Positions 8,555-14,444 of a stretch of 19,248 nt of DNA are shown piece after piece. Location: NCBI GenBank assembly GCA_016934225.1, contig JAFGTH010000210.1:1-19248 (forward strand), in the 5' to 3' direction. Position 1 is the stretch's first letter. Each line of letters opens with the position of its first letter. The DNA is from Lentisphaerota bacterium. Its GTDB lineage: Bacteria > Verrucomicrobiota > Kiritimatiellia > UBA8416 > JAFGTH01. Made by a program: the position numbers and the translations under genes. The notes below the pieces were generated by a model. That model saw nothing but the letters and a program-made list of their open reading frames with translations. It made no database searches and had not been told where the DNA came from.

Positions 8555-8970
8555 TTGCCCGCACTTTCTTCAGCCTGCGTAACCAATGCCATTTTGGAAA
8601 TTTCTGCTTCATGCAGGATCTTGAGAACATCCACAACCTTACCGTACCTAACCAATTCATCCGCCCTCACCATTACTGTCAGATTGCCCTGTGTCCGAGC
8701 CGTCTGCATAATGGATTCTTTCAAACCGCTTAAATCAAGCGGCACATTGTCGAGAAACACCTTTCCGGCGGCATCAATTGTGATTGTTACGCTTGCATCC
8801 GTAGTTATCGGATCGGCATTGCCTTTAGGCAAGTTTACGGAAATACCCTGTTCTATAAGCGGAAACGTTATGATGAAAGTGATCAACAGAATAAAAGTAA
8901 GATCCATCAGCGGGGTAAGATTGATTTCGCTGATTGGCCGTAATGCTGTCAAGGGCGGTTTGTGAGTCAC
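8551..8970 (-). CDS. tolR: ExbD/TolR biopolymer transport protein
   Basis: The 139-residue protein has a short cytoplasmic tail and one membrane segment (about 21-41) in the motif EINLTPLMDLTFILLITFI. D23 is the conserved membrane aspartate used for proton-motive-force coupling. A periplasmic domain follows (GNLTVMVRADELVRYGKVVDVL). The start codon is GTG at 8970, with AAAGGG upstream. It starts 12 bases after tolQ and overlaps tolA by four bases. Confidence 0.95.
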   Translation of the reverse strand: MTHKPPLTALRPISEINLTPLMDLTFILLITFIITFPLIEQGISVNLPKGNADPITTDASVTITIDAAGKVFLDNVPLDLSGLKESIMQTARTQGNLTVMVRADELVRYGKVVDVLKILHEAEISKMALVTQAEESAGK

Positions 8971-8982
8971 GGCTACCCTTTC

Positions 8983-9723
8983 TTATTCCTGCCGCAGGCA
9001 ATGGTTCTCCAGATCACCGATTAGCTCTTGGGAAAAGTTGTCGGTTAAAACACCCATGCGGCGAATCTGATCGCTCAATATATTGTAGCCGATAGCCGAC
9101 GGAAGAGCTACCAATAACCCCACAACCGTGGTTAACAGCGCGCCTGAAATACCAGGAGCGACATCCGACAACATTGCAGAACCCTTCACCGCCATGCCGC
9201 CGAAAGCCTCCATAACGCCCCACACGGTCCCGAGCAATCCGAGAAATGGAGCGGTGGTTGTGGCCGTCGCAAGAAATCCCATGTTCTCCTCCATGGCAAG
9301 CGATTCGTCGGCAACAGTCCGGCTCACCATATTTTTAACGGCAGCCGCCTGCCCATCCGTCAAATGTGCCGTTTCAAACCAACTTTCATTGGCGGCGCTT
9401 TGTTTTTCGGATTCCGACACACCAAGTATCGAGCGCATCAATACGCATGCGTTTTTGTAAACGGTATAAAGAGGGCTATCGTCATATTTCTGATTCTTCA
9501 TGAATAAAGACAGAGGATGTTTCTCACGCCTGTAGGCAAATAAAAAACGGGACGAAGCGCGTTTGGCATCGTTCAATTCCTTCAACTTCACCACCATTAC
9601 GGTCCATGCAAGAATCGAACCAATGAACAGGACAGCCACAATTGCCTTGCCGGCGGTATTCGATTGTTTTAACGCAAACACCACCCCCGCCAGCGGAATC
9701 TGGGGCAGAAATAAGTTGATCAT
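8983..9723 (-). CDS. tolQ: MotA/TolQ/ExbB proton channel protein TolQ
   Basis: The 246-residue inner-membrane protein has membrane segments near 25-46, 146-166 and 185-206. The hallmark block TTTAPFLGLLGTVWGVMEAF lies in the second and PGISGALLTTVVGLLVALP in the third. With TolR it forms the proton-driven motor of the Tol system, needed for outer-membrane constriction at division. It is the first gene of the operon. AGAGGTT precedes the ATG at 9723, and the promoter is about 100 bases upstream. Confidence 0.95.
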   Translation of the reverse strand: MINLFLPQIPLAGVVFALKQSNTAGKAIVAVLFIGSILAWTVMVVKLKELNDAKRASSRFLFAYRREKHPLSLFMKNQKYDDSPLYTVYKNACVLMRSILGVSESEKQSAANESWFETAHLTDGQAAAVKNMVSRTVADESLAMEENMGFLATATTTAPFLGLLGTVWGVMEAFGGMAVKGSAMLSDVAPGISGALLTTVVGLLVALPSAIGYNILSDQIRRMGVLTDNFSQELIGDLENHCLRQE

Positions 9724-9819
9724 TCAGAACCTCTTATTGAACGGTTTTAGCCTAACTTGTTATCGGACAAGCATTTACGCTAAGTGCTCAAACAACACAC
9801 ACATGCTAATACTTGAGGA

Positions 9820-9848
9820 ATTCTATGCGGTACTGAACATGCTGTCAA
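9820..9848 (-). promoter_or_regulatory. Promoter of the tol-pal-tat operon
   Basis: On the minus strand, a perfect TTGACA (9843-9848) is followed after exactly 17 bases by TAGAAT (9820-9825), five of six to consensus. Transcription would begin near 9813, giving a leader of about 90 bases before tolQ. Confidence 0.7.
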
Positions 9849-9870
9849 AGAGGAAAGTCTCCAAAAGGAA

Positions 9871-9903
9871 ATGACGGCAAATGGCAAAACCATCCACCGT
9901 CAT
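9871..9903 (-). terminator. Candidate terminator upstream of tolQ
   Basis: Read on the minus strand, ATGACGG pairs with CCGTCAT (7 bp), enclosing a second stem ATGG/CCAT with a TTTTG loop. It is followed by TTCCTTTT. It would end transcripts of the lysine-rich gene before the tol promoter. The U-tract is imperfect. Confidence 0.5.
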
Positions 9904-9923
9904 CTCCATCAAAACATTACACA

Positions 9924-9943
9924 TGAGGCGACGAATCACCTCA
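9924..9943 (-). terminator. UUCG-tetraloop hairpin after the lysine-rich gene
   Basis: On the minus-strand RNA, UGAGGUGA pairs with UCGCCUCA (8 bp, one G-U) around a UUCG loop. It begins seven bases after the stop codon at 9951. On the plus strand the same site has a C-A mismatch, so it is oriented for the minus-strand transcript. There is no strong U-run, so it may be a 3' stabiliser rather than a terminator. Confidence 0.5.
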
Positions 9944-9950
9944 CGATAAT

Positions 9951-10046
9951 TTACTTCTTTTTCTTTTTCGCTACTTTCTTCTTCGCGACCGCTTTTTTCT
10001 TCGCAGGTTTTTTCGCAGCTTTCTTTGCTTTCTTTTTGGCTACCAC
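9951..10046 (-). CDS. Tiny lysine/alanine-rich histone H1-like protein, 31 aa
   Basis: The frame starts at GTG (10044-10046) and runs 31 codons to TAA (9951-9953). It encodes a protein with 18 Lys plus Ala, Val and one Pro, built from AKKKA/AKKPAKKK-type units and ending in KKKKK. The composition resembles the C-terminal tail of eukaryotic histone H1 and bacterial H1-like proteins such as chlamydial Hc1/Hc2, so binding of DNA, RNA or another polyanion is inferred. Translation signals are excellent: AAGGAGGTGA, a perfect ten-base anti-Shine-Dalgarno match, lies seven to eight bases before GTG. A strong promoter lies upstream and hairpins downstream, so it looks like a single-gene unit. It is shorter than usual gene-calling limits. 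It could also be a ribosomal or chaperone-like basic peptide. Confidence 0.78.
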   Translation of the reverse strand: MVAKKKAKKAAKKPAKKKAVAKKKVAKKKKK

Positions 10047-10066
10047 GCTACTCACCTCCTTCTTCG

Positions 10067-10087
10067 CTCGCAAACTTTATTTGCGAG
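10067..10087 (-). promoter_or_regulatory. Leader hairpin just upstream of the Shine-Dalgarno of the lysine-rich gene
   Basis: On the minus strand, CTCGCAAA-TAAAG-TTTGCGAG forms a perfect 8 bp stem with a five-base loop. It ends about five bases before the AAGGAGGTGA sequence (10052-10061). There is no U-tract, so it is not a terminator. It could protect the leader from nucleases, keep the ribosome site open, or bind a regulator. Confidence 0.5.
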
Positions 10088-10210
10088 TTGCTTGGGCATG
10101 CCGCTTGTTTCTTTGTCACTGCCAAAATACAGCAACAGACTCACGGCATATCACAGACTGAAGCAACATTTTCCACCCATTCAAAAACACTTGCTCTTAA
10201 AACTGATAGT

Positions 10211-10239
10211 AATTTACACGCAAATGAACCGCGCGTCAA
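10211..10239 (-). promoter_or_regulatory. Promoter of the lysine-rich gene
   Basis: On the minus strand, TTGACG (10234-10239) is followed after 17 bases by TAAATT (10211-10216), which match consensus at five and four or five positions. Two A8 tracts separated by two bases (10252-10269) lie upstream at roughly -49 to -66. Their 10-base phase predicts bent DNA or an UP-like element. This suggests strong expression. Confidence 0.6.
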
Positions 10240-10374
10240 TACCTGAAAGCATTTTTTTTGATTTTTTTTCGGGAGACTTAATTTGTCCGAGCGTCGTCCC
10301 AACTTGCTCATGATCTTTCATCATGCTTTCGATCCTATCCAACCGTCGCATCGTCACCGGATATGAACTCCGCG

Positions 10375-10680
10375 CTAACGAGTTGCATCACAGGAAAGAC
10401 CCAATGTCGTTCCGTACGAAACCGTTGGATAAGCAATGGAAGAAGCCGCAACGCCGTCCGTATATTTGAATTGAACCGTATGTCTCCCGGATGAAACTGA
10501 AACGGTCTTTGACTTACCAGGCTTTATGACACCATAGTTCACGCCGTCAATAATAAGCATCATATCTTCATTACCATTGTTGGTGCCCATGATAGCCGTT
10601 CCACCAAGCTCCTCGCACCCGACAGCAACCACCAGAACAAACACCAACGGCGCCAACAGCCATAAAACAGGTTTATTCAT
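10375..10680 (-). CDS. Small predicted lipoprotein, unknown function
   Basis: The 101-residue protein has a hydrophobic signal (LWLLAPLVFVLVVAVG) ending at a cysteine at 22, an imperfect lipobox, so it is probably lipid-anchored. The rest is a small predicted beta domain (MLIIDGVNYGVIKPGKSKTV, GRHTVQFKYTDG). This resembles the PEGA-like or carboxypeptidase-regulatory-like modules in which a short "GKSKTVSVSSGRHTV" hairpin occurs. That comparison is by eye only. GGAGG lies nine bases before the ATG. It is transcribed alone, from the promoter at 10724-10752. Confidence 0.8.
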   Translation of the reverse strand: MNKPVLWLLAPLVFVLVVAVGCEELGGTAIMGTNNGNEDMMLIIDGVNYGVIKPGKSKTVSVSSGRHTVQFKYTDGVAASSIAYPTVSYGTTLGLSCDATR

Positions 10681-10716
10681 AAGCTTGAACCTCCATCGGC
10701 ATTGCTATACCGATTC

Positions 10717-10739
10717 TATTTAGATCATTAGTCTAAATA
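10717..10739. repeat. Palindrome with 8-base arms, candidate operator
   Basis: TATTTAGA and TCTAAATA flank a seven-base centre, with perfectly complementary arms. It spans the -10 box of the lipoprotein promoter and part of its spacer, the classical position for a repressor site. Confidence 0.5.
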
Positions 10740-10752
10740 TTTAGCCGGTCAA
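10724..10752 (-). promoter_or_regulatory. Promoter of the small lipoprotein
   Basis: On the minus strand, TTGACC (10747-10752) is followed after 17 bases by AATGAT (10724-10729), a weak -10. The start would lie near 10717, about 36 bases before the ATG. Confidence 0.45.
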
Positions 10753-10889
10753 GCGAAATATTGAGTCTTTCCGTGCTATCGAACCGGCAGACATCTCCCT
10801 TTTCTTTCCCGACTCTGTCTCATGTTTATTCCGAAATTCCTGTCGCATGTACAATATGAATCTTCATGACAAATGGAACGAAAACGTGT

Positions 10890-10917
10890 TTGAGCACATC
10901 TTATATTTTGCTATAGT
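10890..10917 (+). promoter_or_regulatory. Promoter of the nucleotidyltransferase gene, probably leaderless
   Basis: TTGAGC (10890-10895) and TATAGT (10912-10917) are 16 bases apart. The predicted transcription start falls at or within a base or two of the ATG at 10924. No Shine-Dalgarno sequence is visible in front of it. Confidence 0.5.
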
Positions 10918-10923
10918 CACAAA

Positions 10924-11868
10924 ATGGATTTGGCACTTGTAGTTCTTGCAGCAGGTATCGGCAGACGATTCGGCGGTCTTAAACAGATGGCCCCATTAGG
11001 ACCGAACGGCGAATTTATAATTGATTACTCCGTTTTTGACGCAATTCGATCCGGTTTCAACAAGATTGTCTTTCTCATATCCAAAGATATTGAGATGGAT
11101 TTCAGAACGACTATAGGCGAGCGCGTTGGACGCTATGTTTCGGTCGAATATGCATTCCAGGATTTGCGCGATGTGCCGGGCGAGGTCCCGGAATTGGTTT
11201 TCGACAAGCGAAAAAAACCGTGGGGTACAGGACATGCATTGCTAGCCTGCAAGGACATTGTCAAAGAGCCCTTTGCAGTGATAAACGCGGATGATTTTTA
11301 CGGTCATAGATCATACAAACAGCTTTCGGAATTTCTGCGCGCCACGGCCGACGACGAGAAGGCGCTAAGCATGGTAGGATTCATGCTTTCGAAGACGGTA
11401 TCGGAATACGGATATGTGTCGAGGGGGGTGTGTCATCTTTCAACAGATGGCACACTCGAGAAAATTGTCGAATGCACAAAGATTGAGCAGTCCGGAAAAA
11501 CCTTCCGTTTCGCTTCAGACGACGGATGGGAAAACCTTGATGGTCAATCAATCGTTTCCATGAATATGTGGGGGCTTAAGCCTTCAATATTCGCATATGT
11601 GGGCAATGAATTCAGAAGATTTATTGACAAATACGTCACAAATCCAAATCTTTCAGTTGAAAGGAAAGCCAAAAGTCTGCAATTGGAGTTTTTCTTGCCG
11701 TCCGTTATTGATCGTGCCATTGCAGACGGCATGGCAAACGTGAAAGTTTTGCAGACTTCCAGTGAATGGTTTGGAATGACATATCCGGAAGATATACACA
11801 TTGTGAAAGACAAACTCGCAGCTCTGATTGCTGCCGGTAATTATCCGTCAAATCTTTGGGCAAGGTAA
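10924..11868 (+). CDS. Sugar-phosphate nucleotidyltransferase-like protein
   Basis: The 314-residue protein begins with the nucleotide-binding loop LAAGIGRRFGGLKQ (8-21). PWGTGHA (99-105) and the metal-binding VINADDFYG (119-126) follow. These are features of the GT-A fold NTP_transferase family that makes NDP-sugars from sugar 1-phosphates and NTP. The substrate is not identifiable. Family members of this length with the same KQMxPxGPNGE motif usually occur as stand-alone nucleotidyltransferases (recalled, not checked). The ATG at 10924 is supported by the motif lying only seven residues in. There is no ribosome binding site, and the -10 box is six bases upstream, so leaderless translation is likely. 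It is divergent from the small lipoprotein. Confidence 0.87.
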   Translation: MDLALVVLAAGIGRRFGGLKQMAPLGPNGEFIIDYSVFDAIRSGFNKIVFLISKDIEMDFRTTIGERVGRYVSVEYAFQDLRDVPGEVPELVFDKRKKPWGTGHALLACKDIVKEPFAVINADDFYGHRSYKQLSEFLRATADDEKALSMVGFMLSKTVSEYGYVSRGVCHLSTDGTLEKIVECTKIEQSGKTFRFASDDGWENLDGQSIVSMNMWGLKPSIFAYVGNEFRRFIDKYVTNPNLSVERKAKSLQLEFFLPSVIDRAIADGMANVKVLQTSSEWFGMTYPEDIHIVKDKLAALIAAGNYPSNLWAR

Positions 11869-11953
11869 TTTGTTAATGTGGAAAATGTTGATTAGCGCCG
11901 TAACTGGCGTGGATTTATATCTGTAATTCGTTAAAGAAGCAGGAGATCATGCT

Positions 11954-12727
11954 ATGAGAAAAATATATAGAGGTATATTGACCGGGTGTATTGCCCTTGT
12001 GGCAACAACCTCTGCGCATGCGGTAGAATCAGAGGTAAATGCCGATATCAGCGCAAAGATCACAAGCGGTTACATACGACGCGGGTGCGTCATCAATGAG
12101 GACCCGTGTTTCCAGCCATCTGTAACTCTGTCATCCGGCAACTTTGCACTGCATGTGTGGGGCACTTGGGATATTACTCGTACAACAAATTCGTCCCAAA
12201 GAACAAGAGTGGATACAACATTGGACTATACGCGCGTAATTAATAAGCACATTCTTTCAGGAGGGCTGATAGCATACATCTACCACGACAGCCAATATAC
12301 GGATTCCAAAAAGGACACATTTGAAGTATTTGCCGAATACACTATGGACATTCCGTTGCTTCCTTCGGTGGCAATCAATTATGATTTCGGAGAAATCGAG
12401 GGATTCTATATCGAAATCTCTGCGGGCCATAGTGTAGGTTTAATCAAGGGAATCGCCGACATGGATTTTCGAGCCGGCATTGGAATCGCGGATGAAAACC
12501 ACAGCATTGAGGTATTCAATGAAGTTGAGAATCTCCCCGAGAAAACCGGATTTGTGGACGCAACTGTAAGCATATCAATTCCAATTCAGCTTGGAGACTT
12601 GATGACACTAACGCCATCAATGACCTATATGACGCTGGTTGATTCGGAACTGCGCGAGGCCGTAGATAATGCCGGTCAGGACATTAACCATTTCATATAT
12701 GGCGTCACATGCACTTACATGTTCTAA
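11954..12727 (+). CDS. TorF-family putative porin (Gcw_chp type)
   Basis: The 257-residue precursor has a signal peptide cleaved near SAHA (23). It is followed by alternating amphipathic strands and a C-terminal Phe after an aromatic strand (GVTCTYMF), as in outer-membrane beta-barrels. The region SGYIRRGCVINEDPCFQPSV (38-57) is close to the family's Y-x-x-RG-x-x-x-N-x-x-P-x-x-QPS pattern. These proteins are predicted outer-membrane proteins of unclear substrate. Two cysteines (C45, C52) flank the acidic loop and could form a disulphide. AGGAGA lies seven bases before the ATG. Its stop is six bases from that of the convergent lipoprotein. Confidence 0.8.
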   Translation: MRKIYRGILTGCIALVATTSAHAVESEVNADISAKITSGYIRRGCVINEDPCFQPSVTLSSGNFALHVWGTWDITRTTNSSQRTRVDTTLDYTRVINKHILSGGLIAYIYHDSQYTDSKKDTFEVFAEYTMDIPLLPSVAINYDFGEIEGFYIEISAGHSVGLIKGIADMDFRAGIGIADENHSIEVFNEVENLPEKTGFVDATVSISIPIQLGDLMTLTPSMTYMTLVDSELREAVDNAGQDINHFIYGVTCTYMF

Positions 12728-12733
12728 ACGACG

Positions 12734-13150
12734 TCATGCTGCGTCAGTTTTATTCGTATTAGCGGGCGCTGCTATATGAAACAACGGTTCGAGCAAGGAA
12801 CTGACGCCTTTGACCATCTGTTTGTCACCGCTACCGCTGGTCCATGTAGCATCGTCTTCTGATGTAATTACGATAATGTGCATACCGCTCTTCATGATAA
12901 ACGCTATACGGTATTTCTCTTTCCACTTACCGTTGATCTGAGTTATTGGCTCATTTTCAAGATCACCGAAAAATTTAATCAGCTCGGACAATATTTTTTC
13001 GTCGGTTATGGTGATCTCTGCCTTCTGTGACGACTCGGATACCTGTCGAACTATGGCCTTAGAGGCCGGGCACTCGGTGCGCGTAAACCCGGAACACCCG
13101 ATGACAAAAATTAATATTATTGTTGCAAGAAGCAATGACACAGCTTTCAT
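12734..13150 (-). CDS. Predicted lipoprotein, unknown function
   Basis: The 138-residue protein has a lipoprotein signal ending in VIGC (C19). It has a compact soluble domain (ITITDEKILSELIKFFGDL, YRIAFIMKSGMHIIVITSEDDATW) and a Thr/Asn-rich tail. I do not recognise the family. The start ATG has AAGGA upstream at good spacing, right after a structured leader (13163-13198). It is convergent with the porin gene, with no visible terminator between them. Confidence 0.8.
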   Translation of the reverse strand: MKAVSLLLATIILIFVIGCSGFTRTECPASKAIVRQVSESSQKAEITITDEKILSELIKFFGDLENEPITQINGKWKEKYRIAFIMKSGMHIIVITSEDDATWTSGSGDKQMVKGVSSLLEPLFHIAAPANTNKTDAA

Positions 13151-13162
13151 GTATTATCCTTC

Positions 13163-13198
13163 CTTTGTTCCGCACTGCGCGGTCATACCGCAACAAAG
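13163..13198 (-). promoter_or_regulatory. Structured leader of the lipoprotein gene
   Basis: CTTTGTT (13163-13169) is complementary to AACAAAG (13192-13198). Inside lies GCGGT-CAT-ACCGC (13179-13191), a 5 bp GC-rich hairpin. The structure ends about 12 bases before the start codon, next to the ribosome binding site. No riboswitch class is recognised. Confidence 0.35.
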
Positions 13199-13239
13199 TC
13201 AACATATAGCATGCAACATATCGCAATTCTTGCATCGTG

Positions 13240-13257
13240 TCATGGAGAATTCCATGA
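13240..13257. repeat. Inverted repeat TCATGGA-GAAT-TCCATGA
   Basis: Seven-base arms are perfectly complementary around GAAT. It lies about 90 bases upstream of the lipoprotein start and could be an operator. No promoter next to it could be assigned. Confidence 0.35.
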
Positions 13258-13348
13258 TGGTCATTTGTCTGTTCGCGGATCCGGGATTTGATTTTGCCTA
13301 GCGCTACTTTCTTCAGACGCGTTTCAGGTTAAAATCATAATTCCGGCC

Positions 13349-14380
13349 TTATTCTTTCGGCGTCTCATGGATGCGCATTGTATCGCGCAAAAGCGTTATG
13401 CCATTGTCAAAAAAAATCTTTTGGGTAAATGCCTTGTTGACGCCGGACCGTTCGACTGCTTTTTTAATGGCTCGCAATTCTTCATAAAGAAACGAAGTAA
13501 ACACCAGTGTCGTATGCTCAGCCGAGATTGATAACTGCCAAGGTTTCGGAGTAACATATGTGTATTGATCATTGATCTCGACTGATTTCCCGGGAGCAAT
13601 AGCTATCGGCAAGTCCGTTGCATATAATATTTTCTCGGCCGACACCGTTCTGAACAGATACTCCATTACTTCCCAGTTGTTCAGCATTGCCAGATCATAC
13701 CACAGGTTTGGCAGGCTCTTGAGCGTGTCCAGATAACCCACGATGCCTTTCAAATAATACGCGCGCCCGATATGGGCCAATACTATTTTTGCGTTCGGGT
13801 AATCATTACATATCTCAATAATCTGTTTCTGATTTATAGGATCTGCCAATCTGTCTTTACGAGGTATATGAAGCATAATTATCAGTCCGTGTTCCTCGGC
13901 TATTTCCATAGCCCAATCAGGCAACATCTCATGAATTTCAATATCATTCCGATCACGTTTCTTCACATAGTTTAAATATGGTTTGAATCCAAGAAACGAA
14001 TAGCGATCAATATCTTCCTTTACATTAGCCTGAGTATCATATCTCGGATCAATCAGTCGGAACGGAAAAAATCGCTTTCTATCACATTGTGCGCCTACGT
14101 AATGATCGTTCAACTCTCTGTCATACTCTTCATACGGCATTCCAAAACACACGGCATATGTTTCTCGTTCTGGATAGATTTCGGATAAATCCCGCTTTAG
14201 ATCGTCCATATCGTATTTTTCTATGTCTTGTCCTGCACAACAATAAGACGTTCCTTCAGGAATCACGCCTTTGCAAAAGATGTGTGTGTGGAAATCAAGA
14301 ACCTTGCCGGGAATAAAATCCTCCAATTCTTCTTTCCATATCTTCATGTCGTGTTCATGTTTTGTCGTCTCACGCCACAT
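13349..14380 (-). CDS. Amidohydrolase-family (TIM-barrel) metal-dependent hydrolase
   Basis: The 343-residue protein carries HxH (H31, H33 in LDFHTH), then H171 (IIMLHIP), H203 (VLAHIGR) and D256 (YATDLP). This is the metal-ligand order of the amidohydrolase superfamily (Amidohydro_2 type). Members hydrolyse or decarboxylate small molecules. Sugar lactonases for fucono- and rhamnonolactone belong here, which would suit its place as last gene of a sugar operon, but the substrate is inferred. The start at 14380 has GGGGGA nine bases upstream. The internal Met12 lacks a good site. It lies 64 bases after the isomerase stop, with a small palindrome between. Confidence 0.82.
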   Translation of the reverse strand: MWRETTKHEHDMKIWKEELEDFIPGKVLDFHTHIFCKGVIPEGTSYCCAGQDIEKYDMDDLKRDLSEIYPERETYAVCFGMPYEEYDRELNDHYVGAQCDRKRFFPFRLIDPRYDTQANVKEDIDRYSFLGFKPYLNYVKKRDRNDIEIHEMLPDWAMEIAEEHGLIIMLHIPRKDRLADPINQKQIIEICNDYPNAKIVLAHIGRAYYLKGIVGYLDTLKSLPNLWYDLAMLNNWEVMEYLFRTVSAEKILYATDLPIAIAPGKSVEINDQYTYVTPKPWQLSISAEHTTLVFTSFLYEELRAIKKAVERSGVNKAFTQKIFFDNGITLLRDTMRIHETPKE

Positions 14381-14407
14381 AATTCGTCGTCCCCCAGGGG
14401 TAATCGC

Positions 14408-14422
14408 CAGGATACGATCCTG
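14408..14422. repeat. Palindrome CAGGAT-ACG-ATCCTG between operon genes
   Basis: It has perfect six-base arms and a three-base centre, in the 64-base gap between the isomerase and amidohydrolase genes. It could be an RNA-stability hairpin or a processing site. There is no U-tract. Confidence 0.35.
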
Positions 14423-14444
14423 TTCTTGTCATTGCCCTGTTTTG

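Larger units (their letters stand above)
10047..10374. other. Gap of 328 bases: leader and promoter of the lysine-rich gene
   Basis: I see no further gene. On the minus strand the stretch carries the promoter (10211-10239), A-tracts (10252-10269), a leader of about 155 bases and its final hairpin. A weak six-base inverted repeat CATGAT-CTTTC-ATCATG (10309-10325) lies 50 bases after the lipoprotein stop and is a poor terminator candidate. Confidence 0.5.

Noticed and set aside
9871..10161. Plus-strand open frame coding a Phe-rich protein
   Set aside because: Its Phe runs are the complement of the Lys codons of the minus-strand gene at 9951-10046. The minus strand has the ribosome site, promoter and hairpins, and the plus frame has none.
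10252..10269. T8-GA-T8 as a terminator for a plus-strand transcript
   Set aside because: No stem precedes it on the plus strand and no plus-strand gene ends there. It fits better as A-tracts upstream of a minus-strand promoter.
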